Assembly (NCBI RefSeq): GCF_003013715.1
Contig: NC_072813.1
Location: 1,736,001-1,800,000 of the forward strand
Direction: 5' to 3'
Origin: Candidozyma auris
Taxonomy: Eukaryota; Ascomycota; Pichiomycetes; Serinales; Metschnikowiaceae
Length of the DNA stretch: 64,000 nt
Shown one piece after another: positions 1-11,480 of this stretch. Under the pieces are notes generated by a model. That model was not told where the DNA came from, ran no database searches, and saw only the letters and a program-made list of their open reading frames with translations. Numbering within the stretch: position 1 is the stretch's first letter; each line of letters opens with the position of its first letter. The position numbers and the translations under genes were made by a program.

Positions 1-1920
1 CACTGGAGCCAGCAGCGCATCGACCGTAAGGTATCGTTGTTCGAGCAAGATCTATACAAGGCATACGAAGAGTTTCTAGACGATCCGCAAAAGTTACAAG
101 AGATCGCCAAAGTTTCGATGGCAGACTACTTCAAACCTAGATTTGATAAGATCGGCGCAATTGTGTATTCTATCCATTTGAACATGTACCCCAATGAACT
201 TGCCAAATTCAACAACTACTCTAAGAAGCTGGAAATCATCACCGATATTCTTCTCAAGATGCTCTGGCAGCATCACACGGAGGCCTCCCTTGTATCGGAA
301 GCAGCTGACTCGTCTCAACTTTGGGACTTGCTGGCTCCTGCTGAGTGGTTCCCAAAAGCCAGGCGAATGAAAAGAAAGATTGTGATGCATGTGGGACCCA
401 CGAACTCGGGAAAGACATACAACTCTCTCCAAGCGCTTGCAAAGGCTAAACTGGGATATTATGCTGGTCCTTTGCGTCTTCTAGCGAGAGAAATTTACGA
501 GAGATTTCAGGAACAAGGCATCAGTTGCAACTTGATCACAGGTGAGGAAGTGATCCCTTCGTTGGATGACTTTGACAATGTCACCGAGATTTCCTCAGGT
601 ACGATCGAGATGATCCCGTTGAACAAAAGTATGGACATTTGTATCATCGATGAAATCCAGATGATTGCAGACCCTTTGAGAGGCTCTGCGTGGACAAATG
701 CCGTCTTGGGTGTACAAGCTAAAGAACTTCATCTCTGCGGTGAGCCCAGTGCCGTGAACCTCATTAAAGAGCTTGTGAAGAACACAGGTGATGAGCTTCA
801 TATCAAGGAATACCAAAGATTGGGGAAGCTTACCGTGGAACAAAGAGCAGTGAGAGACTTGAAGCATCTCAGGAAAGGGGACTGCGTCATTGTGTTCTCC
901 AAGAGGAAAATCCTCGAGCTCAAGTGTGAAATTGAAAACAAGACTGATCTCAAAGTGGGTGTTATTTACGGCGCCCTTCCTCCAGAAATCAGATCGAAAG
1001 AGGCTAGTAACTTCAACTCTGGCAAATACGACGTGCTCGTAGCCTCAGACGCCGTGGGGATGGGTCTCAATCTTCGGATCAAACGTATAGTGTTTGGGTC
1101 TATGATGAAATTCGACGGCAATGAAATGGTCCCGCTTAGCGTCTCTGCTACAAAACAAATTGCAGGGCGTGCTGGGCGCTACAGCGCTACTGCTGGAGAG
1201 CTGGAGGGATTCGTCACGGCATTGGACTCAAGGGATATGCGTACACTCAAGCATCAGATGAAGCAGACCACGGAATTCTTACCCAAAGCCTGTATCTGGC
1301 CGCCTAGAGAGTTCTGGACCTACTACTTAGCGCTGTTCAGAAACCCAATTCTGCTTGCGGATGCCATCAAGAAGTTCGATAGCCAAGCATCAAAGTACAG
1401 GTTGAAGGACTACTTCTACATGGAGTTTGGCCGTCAGGTCGAGTTGCTCGAAGCGATAGTGGCCAGCAACTTGCACACGAGTCTCACAATTGAAGACCAA
1501 ATCACGCTCATGCTTGCACCGGTGAACTTCAGAGGCGTGGGGCCAGAGGTGATTGAAACGTGTGTCAAGTTTTTTGAAGCCATCCTGAAGGCTGAGCCCA
1601 AAACCGTATTTGATTTCGAGTTTTTGCATCTACACGTGCTCCAACAACGTCCCTCTGTCGCTGGCTCTCCAGAACAGATTTTGGACTACCTTAGTGCGCT
1701 AGAGAACGACCACAAGTTGGTGTTATGTTACATGTGGCTTAGCCAAAGATGGCCCACTGTTTTCGTTGATAAAGAAAGCGCCCATGAGATCAAGACAATG
1801 GTGGAGAAGCGTATCAGTGAGGAATTGCTCTGTTTACGGAAAGTATCTCAGAGCAGGAGGTCAAGCAAAAATTGGCTGCAAAAAGTGGGTTCGCGGTCCC
1901 CCAAACGAAGAAAAGCATAA
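1..1920 (+). CDS. SUV3: Mitochondrial ATP-dependent RNA helicase Suv3 (5' partial)
   Basis: This is the helicase subunit of the mitochondrial degradosome, which works with the exoribonuclease Dss1 to turn over mitochondrial RNA and excised introns. The frame is open from base 1 and no credible start lies inside the window, so the N-terminus, including the targeting presequence, is missing; 639 codons are present. Visible helicase motifs are GPTNSGKT (Walker A, about 394-417), IDEIQM (DExH, about 646-663), ASDAVGMGLNL (motif V, about 1042-1074) and QIAGRAGRYS (motif VI, about 1159-1188). The AGRAGR and VGMGLNL signatures separate Suv3 from other DExH helicases. The tail is basic (SPKRRKA). The next gene on this strand starts 334 bp downstream. 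I am confident of the family and the assignment. Confidence 0.95.
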   Translation, partial: HWSQQRIDRKVSLFEQDLYKAYEEFLDDPQKLQEIAKVSMADYFKPRFDKIGAIVYSIHLNMYPNELAKFNNYSKKLEIITDILLKMLWQHHTEASLVSEAADSSQLWDLLAPAEWFPKARRMKRKIVMHVGPTNSGKTYNSLQALAKAKLGYYAGPLRLLAREIYERFQEQGISCNLITGEEVIPSLDDFDNVTEISSGTIEMIPLNKSMDICIIDEIQMIADPLRGSAWTNAVLGVQAKELHLCGEPSAVNLIKELVKNTGDELHIKEYQRLGKLTVEQRAVRDLKHLRKGDCVIVFSKRKILELKCEIENKTDLKVGVIYGALPPEIRSKEASNFNSGKYDVLVASDAVGMGLNLRIKRIVFGSMMKFDGNEMVPLSVSATKQIAGRAGRYSATAGELEGFVTALDSRDMRTLKHQMKQTTEFLPKACIWPPREFWTYYLALFRNPILLADAIKKFDSQASKYRLKDYFYMEFGRQVELLEAIVASNLHTSLTIEDQITLMLAPVNFRGVGPEVIETCVKFFEAILKAEPKTVFDFEFLHLHVLQQRPSVAGSPEQILDYLSALENDHKLVLCYMWLSQRWPTVFVDKESAHEIKTMVEKRISEELLCLRKVSQSRRSSKNWLQKVGSRSPKRRKA

Positions 1921-2198
1921 TCGGCGAGGAACCCCGCGATCGGAAAAACCTGAGTGGGGCGGCCGGGGAACAAAGGGCAAAAAACTGGTCACCAGAGCAA
2001 GCTTGCAAAGCTGAGGTGCAACACATCCAAAGCTGTGGTCATTCCCTACTTGTTTTCTAAAACTCCCGTGCAATGTTTCAAAATTCTCGTAGCCCTTATG
2101 AGCGACTTTTCATGGTGTCTCAGTTTCTTGCTTTGTGATGTCCTGCATGCTTCCCCACGGGACCCCCACGGCCGACTTCCCAACAACTTCCAAGATGA

Positions 2199-2204
2199 TA
2201 TAAA
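2199..2204 (+). promoter_or_regulatory. TATA box of the gluconokinase gene
   Basis: A TATAAA stands 50 bp before the ATG at 2255, inside the 334-bp gap after SUV3. The position suits a short 5' leader. It is assigned by position and sequence only. Confidence 0.45.
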
Positions 2205-2254
2205 GGCTCAGAGTTTCCCCGTCCCAGCTTCCCCTTAGCTCTCTGTAAATTCCC

Positions 2255-2803
2255 ATGAGCACTGTCATTATCGTGGGCGGCCCAGCTGGCACTGGCAAAA
2301 CTACCGTTGCAGAAATCCTCGCAAAGCACTACAATAACTGCCCCTTTGTCGAGGGAGATGCCTTGCACCCAGAAGCCAACATTAAAAAGATGTCTGCGGG
2401 ACAGCCACTTACCGACGATGACAGATGGGGCTGGCTTGAGAACTTGAGTGAAACTGCCTCCAAGAAGGCCCTCGAGGCTCCACAGAAAATTTGCATCGCC
2501 CTGTGTTCGATGTTGAAAAAAGTGTACAGAGATCACATCATCAAGAGGGGGCACCAGGTGGATGCTTCGATCCATTTCAAGTTTGTGTTTCTCCACACAC
2601 CTTATGAGGAGTTGCTTCAGAGAGTTGGCGCCAGACAGGGCCATTTTATGAAGCTGGATATGGTGAAGTCGCAGTATGACATTATGGAAATTCCAGAGGG
2701 AGATGAGCTTGTGGCCAATGGAGGTAACGCCTTGGACGTGAACACATCGGGTAAGACGCCTGAGGAAATCTGCGACGGCGTGGTGGCAGACATTGGCATC
2801 TAG
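2255..2803 (+). CDS. Gluconokinase (GntK-type, P-loop kinase)
   Basis: It phosphorylates gluconate with ATP to 6-phosphogluconate, which feeds the pentose phosphate pathway; the S. cerevisiae counterpart is YDR248C. The 182-residue length is usual for this single-domain family. GGPAGTGKT at residues 8-16 is the Walker A loop, followed by EGDALHPEANIKKMSAGQPL, which carries the family's GD.LHP..N..KM..G.PL signature. The stretch around GHFMK.DMVKSQ, nearer the C-terminus, matches the R.GHFM....SQ motif. A CTG codon inside it sits where the family has a small or polar residue, which fits CTG read as Ser. No targeting signal is visible, so it is probably cytosolic. The ATG follows a TATA box by 50 bp. 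Confidence 0.9.
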   Translation: MSTVIIVGGPAGTGKTTVAEILAKHYNNCPFVEGDALHPEANIKKMSAGQPLTDDDRWGWLENLSETASKKALEAPQKICIALCSMLKKVYRDHIIKRGHQVDASIHFKFVFLHTPYEELLQRVGARQGHFMKLDMVKSQYDIMEIPEGDELVANGGNALDVNTSGKTPEEICDGVVADIGI

Positions 2804-3141
2804 ACATGTAAATAGACGATGAATGAGTTTAGAGGTCAAGTGATCCAGTAGGTGAAGAGTGTTCTCTTCTACATGATGTCTCGAAGCAAAGATATGGTTC
2901 GATTTCTCGTAGACCCTGGACTCTTCATTCTATGACCATCTAGAGAGCTCCTGGTCTGAAATCTGAAACCTAGAAAGCTTATCTGCTCTAGCAGAGAAAC
3001 TTTACTCAATAAATGGATGAAAACTTTTCTAACCGTTTCTCTTTGCAGGCTCCAAAAGCTGTTGCATGTGTTTAAATCAATGAGTTAGTTTTCTAATCTA
3101 CACTTTTGAAGCGATTACTACTCTCTGTTCCACATAAAGGA

Positions 3142-3153
3142 ATGGCTGCGAAA
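3142..3153 (-). promoter_or_regulatory. Recurrent 12-bp promoter motif, copy 1
   Basis: ATGGCTGCGAAA on the top strand, the reverse complement of TTTCGCAGCCAT. It lies 1.1 kb before the dehydrogenase gene and about 340 bp after the gluconokinase stop. It is an exact match to the window-wide consensus. Confidence 0.6.
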
Positions 3154-3792
3154 AGGATAAAGCCCTGATGTCTTGATCATTTGAGATGCTCATAATACCT
3201 TTTCAAGAATGACTCCGAAGTTAAAGCAGAGCTAAGTCTTGAGGGGAGCCTTTGGAAGTGATTGTGAATCACGATTCTCTTCCTTCATGATCTCTCAGGA
3301 CCTCTCCAAATTGACTCACACTAATAGCATTCTTAGGAGAGGCACAATTGGTGAACTATGGTTCTTCCAGACATCATTTCTCATTGGTCAAACTACTCAC
3401 TGTCTTCCTAGTTCCCTGTCTGTCAGCTCCCGTTCCTCTGACTGGCTTATAAAGCTTTCTATCCCACCCGCATATGTACATCCAACACTTTGGCTGGTTC
3501 AAGCATTTTTGCTTTTTCAGGTATCAAAAGTGGATATATTTAGGCATTTGCAACCATACAACTCCTCAATTCCACAAAAACGTGGATGATTCATGAAAAT
3601 GTCCAGAGTCCCACGCAGAGCGTGTCTCAATATGAGAGCTGTCCACACATGAAGCTTACTCACGCAAACGAGGCCATAGTGCAAAGTGCAACCATCAATT
3701 GATCAAAGCTGTGAATCCAAAAACCCATTTTACAAATTCCATGTTAATTGTACGCCTCTCTGAGGCAATAGTGGTTTCCTTGGAAACGAGAA

Positions 3793-3804
3793 ATGGCTGC
3801 AAAA
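3793..3804 (-). promoter_or_regulatory. Recurrent 12-bp promoter motif, copy 2
   Basis: ATGGCTGCAAAA on the top strand, 455 bp upstream of the dehydrogenase start at 4259. Exact match to the consensus. Confidence 0.65.
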
Positions 3805-4258
3805 TCACAAAATGGCCCCACACAGAAAGGCCCTGACTAGAACAATGTCGAGCTCCAGCCAGCGATTATCACACCTTCTCCTTCCTAGTCTTACTACCTT
3901 ATCATCTTGCCACCTTCCCATCTGATCACAGCTCCATCTCAGCTTTGAGTCAACCTTACATGGATCACCTTATCTCCCATGCGCTAAGCCTACCTACCCA
4001 CCCACCAACTGTCCCACTTAGACTTCCCCACGAAAAAAGACACTCAACACAACAAACCTCCACAATACCACCACATCAACCCAACCTCGTAAACCTCATT
4101 CACCAGCTTCTACAAATCCCCCCATTTCTCTTCCACGCTGTTCCTCACTACGAAGTCTCTTCCTCGGTCTGCGCGGGCAGCAACACACACCACCTTCCCT
4201 CTTCAACTTTCAGCCTCCCACCATCCCTCTACCCTACTACTACACCTCCAACAACCCT

Positions 4259-4462
4259 ATGGACCCTAAAGCTCGCAGACGCGTGGCTCTCATCACCGCA
4301 GCTAACTCGGGCGTCGGGTGGCACACACTGCTCCAGTTGTACTTGCACGGATATGTGGTGTACTTGGCTGGCCGGTCCAAGATGAGGTGTATGAAGCTGA
4401 TCAAGGAGTTGGAGCAGGAGGCGCTACGAATACGCGAGGAGAAGCTGAACGGTGGTGGTGGA

Positions 4463-4497
<35 letters not shown>

Positions 4498-5275
4498 CAA
4501 CGGCAGCCTCGGCGAGCTCCGATTTCTAGAATTGGATTTGGCCTCGTTGGACCTGGTGCTCGCTGCTGCTGCTCACATCAGGCTGACCGAACGGAACTTG
4601 GACGTTTTGATCAATAACGCTGGCGTGATGGGTTTGCCGATAACGTCCACTCACGATGCGTTTGAGTTGCAGCTTCAGACTAACTACGTGCTGCAGTTTT
4701 TGCTCACAACAAAGCTTTTGCCCTTGCTAGAGCGAACGGCCGACTTGTACCCGGATGGGGACCCTCCCAGAGTGCTATACTTGGGCTCTGCGGGCCACAG
4801 GCTTGCGTTCAGGTACTTCAACTTGGGGCTGACGTTCGACTACCACCCAAACGCTGTGTTTACGTGGTTTCGATATGCCATGGCGAAAACGGCAGGGGTG
4901 CATTTCATGAAGATGTTGGCGCTCAGGAACCCGAGAATCCTTTGCTTGTCGGTGCAGCCAGGGTTCATCATGAACACAAATTATTTCAGCTACTGGACTC
5001 GTTTGCCCATCATTGGCATTTTGTTTTGGTGCTTGTTTCAAATTTTTGGCTACTTTTTTGGTGTCACCGTGGAGGAAGGTGCAAACGCTTTGGTGGTGAG
5101 TGCGTTAGACTCGCTGCTAACGCTTGCAGAGCACAGCGGAGCCATTGTGGGCGTTGACGGCAAGAAAGTCTCGTCTTCGAGCGTGGCGCTGAATATGGAT
5201 TACGCTGCACGATCGTGGATATGGACAATCCACCAGTTGGGCAAGCGGCACATTGATCTCCTGGGGAGACCATAG
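4259..5275 (+). CDS. Short-chain dehydrogenase/reductase, ENV9-like
   Basis: An NAD(P)-dependent oxidoreductase of the SDR superfamily, closest in layout to yeast Env9, a lipid-droplet protein needed for vacuole morphology. It has 338 residues against about 330 for Env9. TAANSGVG at residues 13-20 is the cofactor-binding turn, INNAG near 118 the structural motif, and a Ser in LGSAGH with Y206-x3-K210 (YAMAK) forms the catalytic set. A hydrophobic stretch around residues 250-272 (IIGILFWCLF) could dip into a membrane or droplet surface. A Gly5-Ser9 insertion encoded by nine AGC codons interrupts the Rossmann fold between beta-2 and beta-3. The true substrate is unknown. Another lipid-modifying SDR of the retinol-dehydrogenase type is possible. 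Confidence 0.8.
4466..4492 (+). repeat. (AGC)9 trinucleotide repeat in coding sequence
   Basis: Nine uninterrupted AGC codons give nine serines directly after a Gly5 run (GGT/GGA/GGC) in the dehydrogenase gene. A pure repeat of this kind is expected to vary in length between strains. Confidence 0.9.
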
Positions 5276-5723
5276 CCGGAGAGGGCGATTTTGTGTTTCA
5301 ACATGCTAACTAACGCTCAGGACAATAGGGTGCTGGTCTGACTATAGGACACTGACTGTCCTGATGTATTTACAGAAAACAGCACATGAGTGTTTGGTTC
5401 CCCGACAATCCTCAAATAAGATTATCGGCTGCCCTGGCCATGGGCTCTCTGAGGACCATTTATGGTGACGTTGGGGTGAATTTGATGAGAATCTTTTTAC
5501 TGCTACAAAAGAGCATTTTTTTCACGCCTTCAGCAGTCACTTTATTCTACACTGCCGAGAGACATTTTCTTAACACTGCATTTAGCAACGGCATTACCTG
5601 AGGCTACTTGGTGATCTAGCATAATATATGACGTTAATTTTTCTTTTTTCTTGTATTTGTTAAGAGAATATATTTCTAACTTATTTGCACGATGTACAGA
5701 ATATATACTTTGTGGTGGCACCA
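5276..5723. other. Convergent intergenic gap
   Basis: This 448-bp stretch separates the 3' ends of the dehydrogenase gene (top strand) and ERG10 (bottom strand). It contains AT-rich runs near 5635-5700 suited to 3'-end formation and no gene that I can support. Confidence 0.6.
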
Positions 5724-7127
<1,404 letters not shown>

Positions 7128-7887
7128 CTATCTACAAGAAATAGGGGAAGGGGCTCAACATGTCTGTGGGTTACTCAATGTGGCTATCACGAGGTGCCCA
7201 GGGCCCATATGAACGTTTGATCAATCTGGCTTAAAAGAAGGACGTATTCGACCTTTGAGGAATATCTCTCGACGAAGCTCTAACAGTGGAAGTCGGTAAC
7301 TGCCAGAATTTTGGTGATAAAAGATGACAAGTGGAATCGACTCGATTGCTGAGAAATTCTGCCAGCCAGTGAAACGAAATCGTCACCAGGGCCCTTGCAA
7401 TGAAGAGATAATACAAAATAAAATACATTTTAACAGTGAAAGTTTTCTTAGAATGTCAGGGCACTGCTGGTTAGAACAGAGAGGTCTCTTTTGTGGAATC
7501 TCACCGACTGCCTTTTTGGGGGGGTTACCTCCATCCGCCCTGCGTTGTTCCTCGGTTGAATAAGCAACGCACTATTCGAAGGAGTCTTCTAGTAAATTGG
7601 GAAAAGTGTGGTGGAAATAAGACTTATAATGGAGGCTTAAACCTTTTTTGGTGTTGCTTGAAAAATTGACCTCAATCAGCTGTCTACTCGGATTGGCAGA
7701 GATGGATTAGGGTCAGATAACCTATTGAATTCCACATTTGGTGCATCACCATCATTCTGCCAATTCATCACTATCTCAAAGACATTCGCCGAGGTATCTT
7801 GGAATCAAGGAACTTTAGACTGAAACCTATATTTAACCCATGATTGTGGAATCTACCACCTTTTAGTATCTAGTTTAACTTGACAAA

Positions 7888-7899
7888 TTTCGCAGCCAT
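7888..7899 (+). promoter_or_regulatory. Recurrent 12-bp promoter motif, copy 3
   Basis: TTTCGCAGCCAT, 226 bp upstream of the gene starting at 8125. Exact match. Confidence 0.65.
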
Positions 7900-8124
7900 T
7901 GAAGCCTTCACTAGTACTATCCTTTATCCACCTTCCAGAAAAAGAAGAACATTTGAAGAGGCCTGTAAATAATGAGATCTGCAGAGTTCAAAAGGTATAT
8001 ATATATATATATTTTAAGCATCGCTTGAACGACTTAACAGCCAGTGTCTTCTCGTACCTTGTCCACGTGACTTCACCAGAAACCACTTCTGCCGCATCTC
8101 CACCACTTCATCTTCATCTCCTCC

Positions 8125-8802
8125 ATGCTTCTCGTTCCGACAAGACGCCTTTTGGTCCAGCCAAAACCTCATCTTCGCCTTTCCCACGCTTGGATTCACA
8201 ATACACCGGCTTTGGGCCTTTTTGGAAAGAAAGCTGCGCAAACCCAACCGAAAAATCAAAACCAAGTGGACCACCAGGCGTTTGACAAACACCCGATCTT
8301 GAGTAAAGTCCCTCGGATCTTGAGACCGTGGACAACTCAATTCATCCATGCTCCAGTTTCGCATGTGACTGCCTTTTTGATACTTCATGAGCTCACTGCC
8401 ATCCTTCCTTTAGTTGGCATATGGTACTTGCTCCATAGTTATCACGACTTGCTCATGGTGTCGTCTTTGGACTTACCATCGTGGGCCATCGAAAAGGGCA
8501 CAAAGATCATTGATCTGGCCATGGTCTCTTTTGATTGGGGAAACTACTCGTTGAACGAGAAAGTGCAGATCATCATGGAGGGTGCCTATGCCTACGTGAT
8601 AGTTAAGGCGCTCTTTCCTGTAAGACTTGCTTTTAGTCTACTAGGCATGCCGTGGTTTGCAAAATGGTTTGTGTTGCCCTTCACACGGATGTTCTCCAGA
8701 AGGAAGGCTGCCAAGACTGTTCCTGTTGAGCAGCAGAAGCTGGTGCCTCCTACTCCAACCGCAACTCACGAAGTAAAGAAAGTGGACAAACCAAGACTCT
8801 AA
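8125..8802 (+). CDS. Mitochondrial membrane protein, DUF1279/Mrx11-like
   Basis: A 225-residue protein, probably of the mitochondrial inner membrane. The first 30 residues are basic and lack acidic residues (MLLVPTRRLLVQPKPHLRLS), like a presequence. A conserved-looking membrane block follows (PVSHVTAFLILHELTAILP), then a second hydrophobic segment near AYVIVKALFPVRLAFSLLG, whose ALFP.R...LLG pattern resembles the ALFK.ATP.RY...L.G of DUF1279/FAM210 proteins. The yeast relative may be Mrx11, reported with the mitochondrial ribosome and expression machinery. The basic tail (FSRRKAAK) is probably exposed. I recognise the family only by pattern memory, so function is tentative. The ATG lies about 55 bp after a CACGTGAC E-box. 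Confidence 0.6.
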   Translation: MLLVPTRRLLVQPKPHLRLSHAWIHNTPALGLFGKKAAQTQPKNQNQVDHQAFDKHPILSKVPRILRPWTTQFIHAPVSHVTAFLILHELTAILPLVGIWYLLHSYHDLLMVSSLDLPSWAIEKGTKIIDLAMVSFDWGNYSLNEKVQIIMEGAYAYVIVKALFPVRLAFSLLGMPWFAKWFVLPFTRMFSRRKAAKTVPVEQQKLVPPTPTATHEVKKVDKPRL

Positions 8803-8900
8803 ACACTCTACGATTGACGACATTTTGACATTTATCGTGACAACATAAGCGAGATTAGACATCAGGTAGTACCATGCAGCGACAGCTCAACGTCGGTCAA

Positions 8901-10127
8901 TCACTCTAAAGTGACCTCCATCTCCTCCGGCGTCATGGGCACGAAGGAGTCCAAGCTGTTGCCACGAGTAATTCTCAATCTATTTAATGCATGCTTTGGA
9001 ACCAACACCAGGTTCAACGATGGCTCCACCGATAATTCACGGTCATCAAAGTCAAACAACTCGGGCAACTCCCGCACATCAGGTTGATTAGAGTACAATT
9101 GGTACGTGGCGTTGTTCTGATGTGGGTAATGCGTCGAGTTGCTGTAGATCTGTTGGCTGAACAATTTCCTGTAATTAGGCAACTTTGTGCTCTCCTCTCT
9201 CAACTCGTCAAAGTACGGGTCGGCCAATGCTTCAATGCACGATATTCTGTCGATTGGAGAGTACTCCAAAATCTTCATGATGAATTGCACACAGTCGGCA
9301 GAGTTCTTTCTAAATATCTTCGACAATGGCACCGGTTTTATCAGAGGGAACTTATACTCTGTGTAGTTTGGGTTCATATTCTTTATCTGTTCCCTTGTGG
9401 GGGTACCCAAAATCTTTATAATCTCCACCAACTGGTCCACCCCAGACTCTCCAGGGAACAAAGGTTGGCCAAAAATTAATTCAGCCATGACACATCCAGC
9501 TGACCAGACATCGATTTTCGTTGTGTAGTTTGTGGCACCAAAGATCAATTCTGGTGCCCTATAGTATCTGGAGCATATGTAGGAGACATTGGGCTCCAGA
9601 GGATTGAGGATTTTTGCTGAGCCAAAATCACACAACTTGAGCACTCCCGTTTCTGGATCAATCAACAAGTTCTGTGGTTTGATGTCTCTATGACAAATGC
9701 CTTGGGAGTGTATGTAGTTCAAGGCCCTAAACATTTGGTAAGTGTACAACTTCACTTCCAACGAGGGCATGCTAAGTCTTTTGGAAACATAGTAATGCGA
9801 TGCTTTGTACAACGTCTCGGGGACGAACTCCAAGATGAGATTCAAGAACAACTCGTTTTTATCATTGTTGGTGTAAAAGTAGTACCTTAAGTCCACTACG
9901 TTGCGGTGGTGCACCAACTTCATGATTTGCAACTCTCTGTTCTTGAAACGCTTATCCTGCAAGACCTGCTTGATGGCAGCAATCTCATTAGACGGTAAAA
10001 GCTGAGTTTGAAACACCACACCAAACGAGCCGTGGCCAACCATTTGTGACTTAGTGTACTGGATCGACTCGAGCTTCCCCGTCAGGCCGTTATTGACATT
10101 CTCCGTTATGACTTCTATTTTGGACAT
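8901..10127 (-). CDS. RIM11: GSK3-family protein kinase, Rim11/Mck1 type
   Basis: A serine/threonine kinase of the glycogen synthase kinase 3 group. In yeast, Rim11 phosphorylates Ume6 and Ime1 to start meiosis, and its paralogues act in stress and glucose responses. It has 408 residues. Visible are the Gly loop GHGSFGVVF, the ATP-site Lys in AAIKQV, catalytic [16 protein letters not shown], and the activation loop [13 protein letters not shown], whose Tyr is autophosphorylated in GSK3 enzymes. The C-terminal tail past about residue 320 is unusual and polar. Among yeast paralogues the kinase core resembles Rim11 most, but Mrk1 or Mck1 cannot be excluded without a tree. The ATG is followed by [11 protein letters not shown]. 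Confidence 0.9.
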   Translation of the reverse strand: MSKIEVITENVNNGLTGKLESIQYTKSQMVGHGSFGVVFQTQLLPSNEIAAIKQVLQDKRFKNRELQIMKLVHHRNVVDLRYYFYTNNDKNELFLNLILEFVPETLYKASHYYVSKRLSMPSLEVKLYTYQMFRALNYIHSQGICHRDIKPQNLLIDPETGVLKLCDFGSAKILNPLEPNVSYICSRYYRAPELIFGATNYTTKIDVWSAGCVMAELIFGQPLFPGESGVDQLVEIIKILGTPTREQIKNMNPNYTEYKFPLIKPVPLSKIFRKNSADCVQFIMKILEYSPIDRISCIEALADPYFDELREESTKLPNYRKLFSQQIYSNSTHYPHQNNATYQLYSNQPDVRELPELFDFDDRELSVEPSLNLVLVPKHALNRLRITRGNSLDSFVPMTPEEMEVTLE

Positions 10128-10803
10128 GTTAGTAAAGGTCAGAGTTGTGATAGAAGGAATGAAAGATGAACGAGATCACTTTGAACAATGTAATGAGTAA
10201 GACACTGACAAGCGACACTAAGTCAGTGGAAACAACAACGAAACCGAGCTATATGAAACGCTGGAGCTTGAACTGAAGCTAGAAGGAAACTGAAACAGCA
10301 GCTGAAAACGCTATAATGCCACCTGATCAAGTATGCGAGGAATCAAGGTGTGGCCGACGAAATGAAGCTATGGGTGTTTTCGAAACTTTTGCAACAACTC
10401 ACTCCACTGACAACAAAATCAGACCGAGAGACGCTCAATTGACAACCTTTAAACCTGTTTTTTTCTTGGATTTCGATTCCTTGTCTGTCTTTCCAACGGA
10501 CACTCTCTCACTTATAGATCTAAATCACAAAGGGAAAACCCCAGAAAAAACAAGCCGTTCAGTGTCTCGCGGGTGTTGCGAAAACCAAATGGTATAGGTC
10601 ACGCAGCAAATTTGGGCGCGCACGACGGGAAAATGGGACCCACTAAAAAAAGTCCACTATGGCGACTCTCAGGACAAAATCTGCTCTGAGTGAGATTTCT
10701 GAATCTGGGTGGGGATTGGCCGCACGGCGGAAGTGTGGGGACAAAGGGCACAGGAAAAGTTTAAAGGTAGTGCCATTTAGGAGAAAGGATCGTGACTGGG
10801 CGT

Positions 10804-10833
10804 CACGTGTATATCTTATTCTCTCCCACGTGT
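10804..10833. promoter_or_regulatory. Paired CACGTG E-boxes
   Basis: Two CACGTG hexamers lie at 10804 and 10828, with TCACGTGT and CCACGTGT contexts. Cbf1- or Pho4-type bHLH factors bind this core. They lie about 680 bp before RIM11. Confidence 0.4.
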
Positions 10834-11192
10834 TCACTTCCACCGTACCCTTTTTCTCAAGTTACCCCGATTTCACTTCATTTCTTATGACCCTTGATGT
10901 GTATTGCGGAGGTTCCAATTGAGGGCTGCAGGATGACGCTGTGCTGAAAAAGCGCCCTTCATCGAGGTACTGCACGCAGAGGGCCATCCTCGATGGCTTC
11001 CCCGCATTGCAAATTCGTTCTCCTGGCCAGGGGTCTTTCTAGTTCTTTAAGATTTGGGGGAGTGGTTTTATACTGATTTGGGCTGGAAATTTCACTTCTT
11101 GCTTTATTGGCCGCTTTGAGACGACCTTAAGTCCTTGTAAAAGTAAAATGAAAAATTCCCCACTCTTCAACTCCTTCACTTGAAACTCTATT

Positions 11193-11204
11193 ATGGCTGC
11201 AAAA
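11193..11204 (-). promoter_or_regulatory. Recurrent 12-bp promoter motif, copy 4
   Basis: ATGGCTGCAAAA followed by more A residues, about 1.07 kb upstream of RIM11 and 290 bp past the stop of the 418-residue gene. Exact match, but the most distant from any start. Confidence 0.55.
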
Positions 11205-11480
11205 AAAACAAAATGAGTCTCGATGTCTCCTTGCCGGGAGTTCCGAGTGCTTTCCCTGACAATACTCATTGAATGCACAAACAACGCAACCAAAGCATTG
11301 GTCAGGCGTTCGCTTGTGCCTCGCTTGTACCTTGGTACGCTGTACCCCATGCGCTCTTCCCAATCAAGCTGCCGTCATTAGCCACCTGGCGTTGGCCACC
11401 ATTTTTAATACTTTTGTCGTGTTCCTCCAGTCTTAACATCATTGTCTTCTAGTCTGTTTCTGTCTCAGTGCTCTACTCGG

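Larger units (their letters stand above)
2804..4258. other. Intergenic, 1.45 kb
   Basis: No supported gene. The open frames here are short, many lack an ATG, and none resembles a known protein. The stretch is the 3' flank of the gluconokinase gene and the upstream region of the dehydrogenase gene. It holds two exact copies of the recurrent TTTYGCARCCAT motif (3142 and 3793) and a one-mismatch copy at 3546-3557. From about 3930 to 4258 the top strand is strongly pyrimidine-rich (CCACC and CTTCC runs), as often seen just upstream of yeast starts. Confidence 0.7.
10128..11480. other. Intergenic, 1.35 kb, RIM11 upstream region
   Basis: No supported gene. Both flanking genes run leftward, so this is the RIM11 promoter plus the 3' flank of the 418-residue gene. 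It contains two CACGTG boxes 24 bp apart (10804-10809 and 10828-10833), a GC-rich patch near 10605-10640 with GCGCGC, and one exact copy of the recurrent motif (11193). One open frame with an ATG, at 10316-10597, looks non-coding. Confidence 0.6.

Noticed and set aside
2890..2915. GGTTCGATTTC, B-box-like
   Set aside because: No matching A box or cloverleaf upstream.
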